Below, piece by piece: positions 51,449 to 61,504 of a stretch of DNA of 64,000 nucleotides (the first letter of the stretch is position 1; every line of letters starts with the position of its first letter). The position numbers were made by a program, and so were the translations under genes. Origin of the DNA: Tenacibaculum sp. 190524A05c (GTDB lineage: Bacteria; Bacteroidota; Bacteroidia; Flavobacteriales; Flavobacteriaceae); assembly GCF_964036595.1 (NCBI RefSeq), contig NZ_OZ038523.1, positions 1,516,501 through 1,580,500 on the forward strand, given 5' to 3'. The notes under the pieces are model-generated. The model made no database searches. It worked only from the letters and a program-made list of their open reading frames with translations, and was not told the origin of the DNA.

Positions 51449-51456
51449 TAGTTTTG
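51449..51456 (+). promoter_or_regulatory. Promoter -7 element (TAGTTTTG) of katG
   Basis: A perfect TAnnTTTG, 30 bases before the ATG. No -33 TTG is present, as expected for an activator-dependent promoter. Confidence 0.55.
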
Positions 51457-51474
51457 AAGCACGAACTAACATAA

Positions 51475-53688
<2,214 letters not shown>

Positions 53689-53718
53689 ATCTTAAAGTCA
53701 AATATCATTATAAAGATA

Positions 53719-53744
53719 AAATGTCGGAGAAATCTCCGACATTT
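53719..53744. terminator. Bidirectional terminator after katG
   Basis: AAATGTCGGAGA and TCTCCGACATTT form a 12-bp stem with a 2-base core loop and T-runs on both sides. It separates katG from the opposing gene at 53746. Confidence 0.9.
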
Positions 53745-53745
53745 T

Positions 53746-54240
53746 TCAATTCAAACTAAAAAAATCATGTGGAAAAACATGTTCTACATCAGTGAAGACA
53801 CTTTCACTTTTATCGTAAATTTTCCCACTTACTTTTATTGGATCAAGTCCTGACTTATCCAAAATTTCCTGAATTTCCTTTATCTTACTTCTAAGATAAC
53901 CATTCAGTAATGAGTCTTGACAATAGGACGATTGCCAAAACACATTTTTAAAATTTCTTTGTATTTCAATGGAATCATAAATTTCATTCACTCCTTTTAT
54001 CTGAGAAAACTCTTTATCCCCAATTGCATCAAGAATGATTCTATTGTCATTAGAGATTACAATTCGTACTTCTGAAATACTTTTATTAACGATTAGATCT
54101 TTTAAAGAATCTATTACCTTATCATTAAGTTGAATAGCATTTCCCAGTGAAGTATAAAAATAATTCTCTGAATTAGATGAATGATTTATGATACACTCCA
54201 TTGCGTCTGTTGGACACACGAAATACAAAGGTTTTTGCAT
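53746..54240 (-). CDS. Protein of unknown function
   Basis: A 164-residue cytoplasmic protein, acidic and helical, with Cys at residues 9, 15 (MQKPLYFVCPTDAMECIINH) and 107. It starts with an odd FVCPTDAMEC motif. No family recognised. It overlaps the preceding gene by 1 base and is likely co-translated with it. Confidence 0.6.
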   Translation of the reverse strand: MQKPLYFVCPTDAMECIINHSSNSENYFYTSLGNAIQLNDKVIDSLKDLIVNKSISEVRIVISNDNRIILDAIGDKEFSQIKGVNEIYDSIEIQRNFKNVFWQSSYCQDSLLNGYLRSKIKEIQEILDKSGLDPIKVSGKIYDKSESVFTDVEHVFPHDFFSLN

Positions 54241-54710
54241 TATACTGCAGGAATAGTGTAAGGAAAAGACGAATGGTGTACATCTATTTTTAATGCTCCA
54301 TCAACCGACTTATAACCAAAGGTATACTCAACTTTTGCTTCATTTCCATCCAAATCAGTAAAAAAATAATTACCCATTGCAATCGCTCGGTCTCCTTCTA
54401 ATATAATATCAGAATTTTCAAACCTTACTTTAGTCCATGGCTGAATTGCAAACCCTTTATCTTCATTACATGCTCTTTTATCACCTGCAATGAAATAGGA
54501 TTCTGCATGCTTTTTGGCTGGTCTAAACTGCTCGATAGCACACTTTGTAGGTTTGAATAATACTGTACCTTTATCAAAGTAATAAAGTTTATCTAAAAAT
54601 GCGCTAGTAAAGTCTTCACATTCTGATCTCTCTTCTTTCAAAGATCCTATTTTCACAACTCCATTTCCCCATTCCTTTTGGGCCTCTAATACTTGTTCTT
54701 TTGTTATCAT
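54240..54710 (-). CDS. Possible SnoaL/NTF2-like protein
   Basis: A 156-residue cytoplasmic protein without a signal peptide. The length, the opening helix with QKEWGNGVVKIG, strands with LYYFDKGTVLFKPTKC and the C-terminal KVEYTFGYKSVDGALKIDVH strand with HHSSFPY fit a SnoaL-like cone fold that often binds small ligands. Similar proteins are sometimes labelled phosphoribosyl-AMP cyclohydrolase, but the sequence has no such motif. It precedes the 164-residue protein in a two-gene unit. Confidence 0.55.
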   Translation of the reverse strand: MITKEQVLEAQKEWGNGVVKIGSLKEERSECEDFTSAFLDKLYYFDKGTVLFKPTKCAIEQFRPAKKHAESYFIAGDKRACNEDKGFAIQPWTKVRFENSDIILEGDRAIAMGNYFFTDLDGNEAKVEYTFGYKSVDGALKIDVHHSSFPYTIPAV

Positions 54711-54801
54711 TTTTAAAGTTATTGGTTTTAAATTTTAATAAATATTAATTGATACAATTTAATTAATGCCACACAGTTGCAAAATAATAAATTTCTTTAT
54801 A

Positions 54802-54814
54802 GCAACAAAGTTGC
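54802..54814. promoter_or_regulatory. GCAAC-N3-GTTGC palindrome, candidate Zur-type operator 1
   Basis: GCAACAAAGTTGC is a perfect 5-3-5 palindrome. Its right arm contains the -33 TTG of the promoter, so a bound protein would block polymerase. An extra GTTGC half-site lies at 54776-54780. A near copy stands at the same place in the promoter at 56.4 kb. Confidence 0.5.
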
Positions 54815-54839
54815 GTTTTAAATGATTTTTATATATTTG
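54811..54839 (+). promoter_or_regulatory. Promoter (TTG, 18 bases, TATATTTG) of the HMA-DUF6702-HupE unit
   Basis: The -33 TTG (54811-54813) and the -7 TATATTTG (54832-54839) are 18 bases apart, a good Bacteroidota promoter. Transcription should start near 54846, giving a leader of about 13 bases. Confidence 0.7.
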
Positions 54840-54858
54840 AACAGGAAACAAACCGAAA

Positions 54859-55173
54859 ATGAAGAAAAACCTTGTAGCAATATTACTTTTACTCTCCTTT
54901 CTTTTTATTTCATGTAATAGAATTAAACCAGAAGAAAGAGTTTTAAATACTAGTGAGAATGATGCCGTATTAGTTGTGAGTATTCCAAAAGCACAATGCG
55001 CCAATTGTCAAAAAGTTGTTGAAGGAGGTCTTCAGGATTTTAATGGAGTTAAACAATCCATACTTAATCTTCATACCAAAGAAATATCGGTAGTTTATAA
55101 TCCGACTTTAATTTCTTCGGATAATCTAGAAAAAAAAGTAAATGAACTTGCCGCTAATATTCCATGTAAATAA
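54859..55173 (+). CDS. Heavy-metal-associated (HMA) domain lipoprotein
   Basis: A 104-residue lipoprotein: lipobox FISC (Cys19), then an HMA ferredoxin-like domain with the metal-binding pair in QCANC (Cys47, Cys50; usual MxCxxC) and the DFNGVKQSILNLHTKEISVV core. It resembles MerP/CopZ-type carriers but is membrane-anchored, probably facing the periplasm, and ends in Cys-Lys. It likely passes Zn, Cu or Ni ions. It is the first gene of a unit with DUF6702 and HupE genes. Confidence 0.8.
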   Translation: MKKNLVAILLLLSFLFISCNRIKPEERVLNTSENDAVLVVSIPKAQCANCQKVVEGGLQDFNGVKQSILNLHTKEISVVYNPTLISSDNLEKKVNELAANIPCK

Positions 55174-55180
55174 GACTATC

Positions 55181-55684
55181 ATGAGACAGAAGTTATCCAT
55201 AGCATTCTTATTTTTAGTTGTACTTTCTTTAACCTCATTTACACATCCACTAAAAGCAACTTCGTCACTTATCGCCTTTAATGCAGACAGTAAAACTATT
55301 AAAGTTGAATGTAAGGTATTTGTTGATGATTTCCTTTCGAGTTTAGGAAGAGACATGAATGTAAACAGATTAACGAAAAAGGACAAATCTGTTATTGAAA
55401 AATATTTTGATAATAATTATATCATCAAAGTTAATGGAAAGAAGAATCCATTGAAGTTCGATTCATCTGAATACAGTGAGTCTTTTAATTTATTAACGAT
55501 AACATTTCAAGAGAGTAATTTGAATTTAAAAAAGGGAGACAAACTGCTTGTTACAAACACATTATTATTTGATGAGTTTGGTTTTTTGCAGTCGAATCGC
55601 ATGGAATTGAGGTTCCCTCCTTTTTTCAAAGAGGCATATTTCGAAAGCACAAAAGTTAAAGACTCTTTTATTCACACCTTTTAA
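55181..55684 (+). CDS. DUF6702 family exported protein
   Basis: A 167-residue protein with a signal peptide (RQKLSIAFLFLVVLSLTSFT) directly followed by HPLKATSSLIAFNADSKTIK, as in DUF6702 proteins beside HupE genes. It is a beta-rich periplasmic protein with a conserved KVNGKKNPL strand. His residues near the mature N-terminus could bind metal. The ATG at 55181 is preferred over an earlier one inside the HMA gene; the gap is then 7 bases. Confidence 0.75.
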   Translation: MRQKLSIAFLFLVVLSLTSFTHPLKATSSLIAFNADSKTIKVECKVFVDDFLSSLGRDMNVNRLTKKDKSVIEKYFDNNYIIKVNGKKNPLKFDSSEYSESFNLLTITFQESNLNLKKGDKLLVTNTLLFDEFGFLQSNRMELRFPPFFKEAYFESTKVKDSFIHTF

Positions 55685-55693
55685 TATTTATTA

Positions 55694-56275
55694 ATGAACA
55701 ATTTTAGTACTTTTTTTAATAGCGGATGGCATCATATTGTAGACATAAATGCTTATGATCATTTATTATTTGTCATGACATTATGTGCCGCTTTCAAATT
55801 AAAAGAATGGAAACAAATATTAATTATTATAACAGCATTCACTATCGGACATAGTGTAACTTTAATCGTGAGTTCCCTAGGCTTTATTCCGGATAATCCA
55901 AAAGTTATTGATTTATTAATACCTTTTACCATTATGATTACTGCCATTAGTAACATAAAAAACTATGGTAAAGAAGGTGTATTTTCAAATAGAAACGTAA
56001 AATATATTATTGCTTTAGTATTTGGATTAATTCATGGATTAGCCTTTGCGTCTAACTTTAAAGTAATGATGTTTAGCGATAATATTATAAAACCTTTATT
56101 CGCCTTTAATTTAGGTATTGAAGTAGGACAATTATTCATTGTAGCATTATTCATGCTGGCTTTATATATATATTCTAAATTCTTGAAAGGAGAACATTTA
56201 AAATGGAATGTCTTTGTTTCTGGTGCGGGATTTGGAATTGCAGCAACTATTTTTATAGGAGCGCTTCAACAATAA
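55694..56275 (+). CDS. HupE/UreJ-type metal permease
   Basis: A 193-residue inner-membrane protein with six helices. Typical HupE/UreJ motifs: GWHHIVDINAYDHLLFVM (about 11-28), FTIGHSVTLIVSSLG (about 50-64) and GLIHGLAFASN (about 116-126), all His-bearing. Some members transport Ni or Co; the metal here could equally be Zn. It is the last gene of the unit, followed by a terminator. Confidence 0.85.
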   Translation: MNNFSTFFNSGWHHIVDINAYDHLLFVMTLCAAFKLKEWKQILIIITAFTIGHSVTLIVSSLGFIPDNPKVIDLLIPFTIMITAISNIKNYGKEGVFSNRNVKYIIALVFGLIHGLAFASNFKVMMFSDNIIKPLFAFNLGIEVGQLFIVALFMLALYIYSKFLKGEHLKWNVFVSGAGFGIAATIFIGALQQ

Positions 56276-56320
56276 GAACCTATCTATTATATTAAAATAA
56301 AAATCAACCAATCAATCTAA

Positions 56321-56357
56321 AAATGTCTCTACACCTTCGGGTTACGAGGCATTTTTT
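56321..56357 (+). terminator. Terminator of the HMA-DUF6702-HupE unit
   Basis: AAATGTCTC and GAGGCATTT pair (one G-U) around an inner ACC-TTCG-GGT stem-loop, followed by six T. Confidence 0.85.
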
Positions 56358-56388
56358 CTTTCTAACTTATAGTTTTGTTAAATAAAAA

Positions 56389-56401
56389 GCAACTTAGTAG
56401 C
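56389..56401. promoter_or_regulatory. GCAAC-N3-GTAGC near-palindrome, candidate Zur-type operator 2
   Basis: GCAACTTAGTAGC differs from the perfect 5-3-5 palindrome by one base. It ends 18 bases before the -7 element, against 17 bases at the first site, so both occupy the -33 region. Confidence 0.45.
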
Positions 56402-56419
56402 AATAATGTAAATTATAGC

Positions 56420-56427
56420 TAAATTTG
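56420..56427 (+). promoter_or_regulatory. Promoter -7 element (TAAATTTG) of the CobW-ABC unit
   Basis: A perfect TAnnTTTG. The predicted start near 56434 gives a leader of about 60 bases. The near-palindrome covers the -33 position; no TTG is seen there. Confidence 0.6.
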
Positions 56428-56494
56428 TCAATTTTAAGTTTTATTATAGTTATATAAAAGACCGACTAAAATCAATAAACATCAATTATTTACA

Positions 56495-57697
56495 ATGAAA
56501 AAATTACCTGTTACCGTATTAAGTGGTTTCCTTGGCGCAGGAAAAACAACTTTACTAAATCATATTTTACACAATAAACAAGGTTTAAAAGTAGCCGTAA
56601 TTGTGAATGACATGAGTGAAGTAAACATTGATGCTCAATTTATAGAAAGCGAAAATACACTTTCAAGAACTGAAGAAAAATTAGTTGAAATGTCTAATGG
56701 CTGTATCTGTTGTACACTACGCGAAGATTTAATGGTAGAAGTAGAACGATTAGCTGCTCAAAATAAATTTGACTATTTAATTATAGAAAGTACTGGAATT
56801 AGTGAACCAATTCCTGTGGCACAAACTTTTAGTTTTGAAAGTGAAGATGGTAATATTGATTTAAGTCGTTTTAGTTATGTAGATACTATGGTAACTGTAG
56901 TTGACGCATTTAACTTCTTAAAAGACTTTTCAAGTTCTGATTATTTAGTTACAAGAGAGTTGACCAATATTGAAGGTGATGATAGAACTATTGTAAATCT
57001 ACTTACCGATCAAATAGAATTTGCTAATGTAATCCTACTTAATAAAACAGATTTAGTTTCTAAGGAAAACCTTGAGGAATTGAAAGCAATAATTCAAAAA
57101 TTAAATCCAGAAGCTAAGATAATTATGACGGATCATTCGAATGTAGATTTGAATGAAGTTATAAACACCAATCTTTTTGATTATGAGAAAGCGGAAGCTT
57201 CTGCGGGTTGGATTAAAGAGTTAGAAAACGAACATACACCAGAAACAGAAGAATATGGTATCGGCTCTTTTGTTTTTAGAAGTACTAAACCATTTCACCC
57301 AGAACGTTTTTTACAGTATCTTAACCAAAAATTTCCTCAAAACATCATTAGAAGCAAGGGATTATTCTGGTTAGCATCTCGAAAAAATCAAGCTTTAATA
57401 TGGAGTTCTGCAGGTGGATCATGTAAGGCAGATAATGCTGGAGTTTGGTGGGCAAGTATGCCTTTTGCTGAACGAATTAATTATGCTGCATTCATGGAAA
57501 ACCGGGAACAAATCGAAGGAAATTGGGATACAGAATTTGGTGACCGAAAAATAGAACTTGTTTTTATTGGTCAAGGAATCCAAAAAGAAGAAATGATTGA
57601 TGATTTAAATGATTGCTTACTCACAGATGAGGAAGTAGAATTATGGAAAACTCAATTATTCCCGCAAGAAGATCAATGGCCAATTCAATATGCCTAA
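56495..57697 (+). CDS. CobW/COG0523 family GTPase, putative zinc metallochaperone
   Basis: A 400-residue COG0523 GTPase: Walker [10 protein letters not shown] (11-19), metal-binding CxCC in [10 protein letters not shown] (Cys70, Cys72, Cys73), NKTD near residue 187 and a C-terminal CobW_C domain with [10 protein letters not shown]. Members such as ZigA and ZNG1 deliver zinc to enzymes when zinc is scarce. The neighbours (ABC transporter with His-rich loop) support a zinc role. It lies 17 bases before the ABC ATPase gene. Confidence 0.9.
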   Translation: MKKLPVTVLSGFLGAGKTTLLNHILHNKQGLKVAVIVNDMSEVNIDAQFIESENTLSRTEEKLVEMSNGCICCTLREDLMVEVERLAAQNKFDYLIIESTGISEPIPVAQTFSFESEDGNIDLSRFSYVDTMVTVVDAFNFLKDFSSSDYLVTRELTNIEGDDRTIVNLLTDQIEFANVILLNKTDLVSKENLEELKAIIQKLNPEAKIIMTDHSNVDLNEVINTNLFDYEKAEASAGWIKELENEHTPETEEYGIGSFVFRSTKPFHPERFLQYLNQKFPQNIIRSKGLFWLASRKNQALIWSSAGGSCKADNAGVWWASMPFAERINYAAFMENREQIEGNWDTEFGDRKIELVFIGQGIQKEEMIDDLNDCLLTDEEVELWKTQLFPQEDQWPIQYA

Positions 57698-57714
57698 TTA
57701 AAGTAAAATTATAA

Positions 57715-58344
57715 ATGATTCGAACCGAAAATCTAACTTTTCAATATCAAAGTACATCTAAAGAATTTAAATTCCCAGATATAAACATTGATCAAAATAA
57801 TGATTTATTGATTTTAGGAAAATCTGGAATTGGTAAAACAACATTTTTACATTTATTGGCAGGATTACTTAAACCTCAAAATGGAAAAGTAATTATTGAC
57901 AATACCGAAACTCAATTGTTATCAAATGCCAAATTAGATAAATTTAGAGGACAAAACATTGGGTTAGTTTTTCAAAAGAAACATGCGATACAGTCACTAA
58001 CTGTATATAAAAACTTACAAGCTAGATTATTCTTCAGCGGCTCTAAATCTTCTGATTCAGATATCGATTCATTATTAGATCAGCTTGATATCTTGGCTCA
58101 AAAACATCAAAAAGTAAATGAACTAAGTGAAGGACAGTTGCAAAGATTAAGTATTGCTATGGCTGTAATTCATAAACCAAAAATTTTATTAGCTGATGAA
58201 CCAACTTCAAGTTTAGATGATGAAACTTGTAAAATTGTAATTGACCTTTTAAAAACTCAGGCTAAACGAACAGAAGCAAACCTGATTGTTATTACTCATG
58301 ACCAAAGAATAAAGTCATTCTTCCAAAACCAAATTACGTTATGA
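57715..58344 (+). CDS. ABC transporter ATP-binding protein (LolD/MacB type)
   Basis: A 209-residue ATPase: Walker A GKSGIGKTT (about 34-42), signature LSEGQLQRL (about 138-146), Walker B ILLADEP and the H-loop THD. The family pairs with FtsX-like permeases, and its partner overlaps it by 4 bases. Context points to metal or lipoprotein-type export/mechanotransmission; zinc is the favoured substrate because of the partner's His-rich loop. Confidence 0.85.
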   Translation: MIRTENLTFQYQSTSKEFKFPDINIDQNNDLLILGKSGIGKTTFLHLLAGLLKPQNGKVIIDNTETQLLSNAKLDKFRGQNIGLVFQKKHAIQSLTVYKNLQARLFFSGSKSSDSDIDSLLDQLDILAQKHQKVNELSEGQLQRLSIAMAVIHKPKILLADEPTSSLDDETCKIVIDLLKTQAKRTEANLIVITHDQRIKSFFQNQITL

Positions 58345-59699
58345 TGAATGTATGGAAGATTAGTTTAGAGAATATAAAATCTAAACCACTATATACCTTT
58401 TTAAGTGTTTTTACACTAGCACTCAGTATTGCCTTACTTTTAGGAATACAACAATTGAAGTCATCTTTTAAGTATCAAACCGAGAATAATTTAGGGGGAA
58501 TAGATTTAGTTTTAGGTGCAAAAGGTAGTCCGTTGCAATTAGTACTCGCTTCCATTTTACATATGGATGACCCAACAGGAAACATTAAGTACTCTGAAGC
58601 CAAAAAGGTCGCCAAAAATAGGATGATTAAAACTGCAGTACCTATTTCTTATGGTGATAACTTTAAAGGTTACAGAATTGTTGGGACTACGAATGAATTC
58701 CTTTCTTTATACGATGCTAAAATTAGTAACGGTAAAGGAGTTCAAAAGAGTTTAGACGCTATAATTGGAGCAACTGTTGCTGAAAAACTCGGTCTATCTG
58801 TTGGCGACACTTTTTTAAGTTCTCATGGTTTAGTTGAAAATGATATTGATGTGCATGACGATAAGTTCACTGTTGTTGGTATTTTAGAACCAACCTATAA
58901 AGTCATTGACAGATTAATTGTTACAAAACTTGAAAGTATTTGGGATGTACATGCCCATCATGACCATGAAGAAGAATCTCATTCTGAACATAAGAATGAT
59001 GAGAAACATGACGACCACGCTGAGGAACAACATGCCGATGAACATCACGATCATGACGAACATAAGGATCATGACCATGATAAAAACGAAAGTCATGGAA
59101 ATCACGAAGAACATGCTGATGAACATCATGATCATGAAGAACACAATGAAAATCGAGAAATAACCTCACTGTTAATTTCATTTAAAACTCCTCGAGCACT
59201 TTTAACTTTACCTAGAAGAATTAACGATCAAACTAATATGCAAGCCGCACTACCAAAGTTTGAGCTTGATAAATTATACTCGTATACTGGAATTGGTTTC
59301 AAAACCATAACATGGATAGCCTACTTAATCTTGTTGATTTCAGGAATGATCATTTTTATTAGTCTATATAAAATGGTAAAAGAACGCTCTTTTGATTTAG
59401 CACTTTTAAGAACTTTTGGAGCAAGTAACTTTCAATTGATAAAATTAGTTACTTATGAAGGACTTATGATAGTTTTATCTGCTTTTGTTTTAGGGTTTGG
59501 ATTAATAAAAATATTACTTCATTTTCTATTTCAATACATGCAGACAGATTATTTAAAAGGTGTTTTACAACCACTAAGCTTTAATGAAATAGTTCCTACA
59601 GCAGTATTGGTATTAATAATTATCTTTGTATCGATTGCGGTAGCCATTTACCCAATTTTAAAAATGAAAGTTTCAACAATTTTGAGTAATGAGAAATAG
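58341..59699 (+). CDS. FtsX-type ABC permease with a His/Asp/Glu-rich periplasmic loop
   Basis: A 452-residue MacB/FtsX-type permease with four membrane helices: one at the N-terminus (about 18-36) and three at the C-terminus (about 319-343, 370-395, 415-435). The large periplasmic part between helices 1 and 2 contains a 65-residue stretch (about 204-268) with 22 His plus many Asp and Glu. Such runs bind zinc. The gene layout (ATPase, permease, DUF3299-like protein) resembles the zinc-uptake ZrgABCDE system of Vibrio, from memory. It overlaps both neighbours (by 4 and 11 bases). Confidence 0.85.
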   Translation: MMNVWKISLENIKSKPLYTFLSVFTLALSIALLLGIQQLKSSFKYQTENNLGGIDLVLGAKGSPLQLVLASILHMDDPTGNIKYSEAKKVAKNRMIKTAVPISYGDNFKGYRIVGTTNEFLSLYDAKISNGKGVQKSLDAIIGATVAEKLGLSVGDTFLSSHGLVENDIDVHDDKFTVVGILEPTYKVIDRLIVTKLESIWDVHAHHDHEEESHSEHKNDEKHDDHAEEQHADEHHDHDEHKDHDHDKNESHGNHEEHADEHHDHEEHNENREITSLLISFKTPRALLTLPRRINDQTNMQAALPKFELDKLYSYTGIGFKTITWIAYLILLISGMIIFISLYKMVKERSFDLALLRTFGASNFQLIKLVTYEGLMIVLSAFVLGFGLIKILLHFLFQYMQTDYLKGVLQPLSFNEIVPTAVLVLIIIFVSIAVAIYPILKMKVSTILSNEK

Positions 59700-60126
59700 T
59701 ATTCTACTTATATGCTTTTTGGTTTCATCTGTAATGTCTTTTGGACAAAAAGATGTTACTTGGGATGATTTATCAGATGTAAAATTCACCAATAAGTATT
59801 TTCCAAAATATGAAGAGTATTATTTGCATCCTGAGTTTGCTGAATCTATAAAAGCGTTAAACGGAGAGAGAATTACTATAAAAGGATACTTTTTAAGTTT
59901 AGACCCTAAAGGACAAATTTACATTCTTTCTAAAGGGCCTATGGCTTCTTGTTATTTTTGTGGAGTTGGCGGTCCAGAAACTGCCATAGAACTTTTGTTT
60001 CCTAAAAAACAAAATTATAAGACAGATACTATAGTAAGTGTTACAGGAACTTTATCATTGAATGATTCAGATGTCGATCATTTTAATTATATCCTATCCA
60101 ACTGCACTGTTACCGTAATAAAATAA
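59689..60126 (+). CDS. Exported DUF3299-like protein
   Basis: A 145-residue exported protein with a signal peptide ending SFGQ (about 20). The core KALNGERITIKGYFLSLD and the Cys pair in MASCYFCGVGGPETAIEL match DUF3299-like proteins, which pair with His-rich ABC permeases. The two Cys could bind metal. It overlaps the permease gene by 11 bases and ends the unit; no clear terminator follows before the opposing WG-repeat gene. Confidence 0.75.
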   Translation: MRNSILLICFLVSSVMSFGQKDVTWDDLSDVKFTNKYFPKYEEYYLHPEFAESIKALNGERITIKGYFLSLDPKGQIYILSKGPMASCYFCGVGGPETAIELLFPKKQNYKTDTIVSVTGTLSLNDSDVDHFNYILSNCTVTVIK

Positions 60127-60173
60127 ATAGTATTATTTTAATTCATAGAAGATAATTATGTTTTCAGAATTTA

Positions 60174-61475
60174 TTATTCCCCAATTAATTCTTCTACTTC
60201 AGGTTCTTCTGCTTTCTTAATTCTTTTTCTTTTATTATCCTTATTTACTACGTATTTGTAATTATTATCCTCAACTACAGCAACTCCATCATAAAATCTT
60301 CTAACATCTCTGTATATCAATGGTATTACCACTTCGCCTTTTTTATTGATAAATCCCCATTTATCTCCAACATAATGTGCTTTAGAAGATTGAAAATTTC
60401 GCTTACCGTAAGCAGCTAAACCATTAAAAAAAGGAGTAATACAACCCACAAACTTAAAATCTATAATGGTTTCATTTTTAGAGTTTATATATCCCCATTT
60501 TCCATTCTTTACTACAGGTGCTACTTCTTCTGAAAAAGAATCTGCTTCATCATATTGTAACTCTATTACTATTTCTCCTTTCTTATTTATAAAACCGTAT
60601 TTACCATTCTTAGCAACATATGCTAACCCTTCATTAAAATACCCTATTTCGTCATAAATAGTAGGACATATTACATCTAAATTCTTATTAAGAAGCCCTA
60701 TCTTACCTTCTTTTTTTACATAATATATCTTGGCCTTTGTTTTTATATTATGCTCATAAAAAAAACTATGCTTATAACTCATATCATCATATACTGCATC
60801 GACAACAAAATTTCCTTTTTTATTAATTAAACCATACTTGTTTTTCACTCGAACTACGGCATATCCATCTTTAAAATCATTTGCATAAGAATATGAAGCT
60901 TTAATAATTTCTTTCCCCTTTTTATTTAAAAATCCGTATTTACTATTTACCTTAAAAGAACATATATCAGAATTAAAATTACCATCAATATAGTCATAAA
61001 CAAACTCTGTTATTCTTTTACCTCTTTTATTAAGTAAAGCATATTTATCATTCTTTTCTACAATAAACAAACTACCCTTATCTATCAAGATTATATTATT
61101 GTATAATGGCTTTATTAAAACCTTACCTTTAATATTTACCAAGCCATACTTATCATTTTTTTTAAACATGTATACTTCTGAAGAAAATGTATAACTTAAA
61201 TCCTCATATTTAGCAGGTAAAACATGTTTACCTTTCATATCTAAAACTCCATGTTTATTATTTAATTTAAAAATAGAATATTCACCTTTAAATCTCTGAG
61301 GAAATCCACCTAACTCTTCATATACAGGTTGAATAATAGTATCTAAATTAGCATTAAAATACCCCTTCTTACCATTTAATTCAAAAACATTAATACTATA
61401 ATTAAGTTGAGAAACAACATAAACTGGGCTTAAAAGTATCCCTATTAAAAGGATATTAAATCTCTTTTTTAACAT
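60174..61475 (-). CDS. Exported WG-repeat protein
   Basis: A 433-residue exported protein: signal peptide (about 1-22) followed by about ten WG repeats, for example KYGFLNKKGKEIIKASY, KYGLINKKGNFVVDAVYDDM, KYGFINKKGEIVIELQYDEA and KWGFINKKGEVVIPLIYRDV. The Lys-x-Gly-hydrophobic-Asn core recurs every 40-50 residues, and the repeats should form a beta-propeller or solenoid. Binding partner unknown. The C-terminus is basic then acidic (KRIKKAEEPEVEELIGE). Confidence 0.85.
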   Translation of the reverse strand: MLKKRFNILLIGILLSPVYVVSQLNYSINVFELNGKKGYFNANLDTIIQPVYEELGGFPQRFKGEYSIFKLNNKHGVLDMKGKHVLPAKYEDLSYTFSSEVYMFKKNDKYGLVNIKGKVLIKPLYNNIILIDKGSLFIVEKNDKYALLNKRGKRITEFVYDYIDGNFNSDICSFKVNSKYGFLNKKGKEIIKASYSYANDFKDGYAVVRVKNKYGLINKKGNFVVDAVYDDMSYKHSFFYEHNIKTKAKIYYVKKEGKIGLLNKNLDVICPTIYDEIGYFNEGLAYVAKNGKYGFINKKGEIVIELQYDEADSFSEEVAPVVKNGKWGYINSKNETIIDFKFVGCITPFFNGLAAYGKRNFQSSKAHYVGDKWGFINKKGEVVIPLIYRDVRRFYDGVAVVEDNNYKYVVNKDNKRKRIKKAEEPEVEELIGE

Positions 61476-61504
61476 TATTAAAATATTTTTTTCTAGGTAA
61501 CTAT

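Noticed and set aside
58914..59181. Met/Phe-rich and His-rich frames opposite or beside the permease loop
   Set aside because: They are shadows of the His/Asp-rich codons of the ABC permease in other frames.
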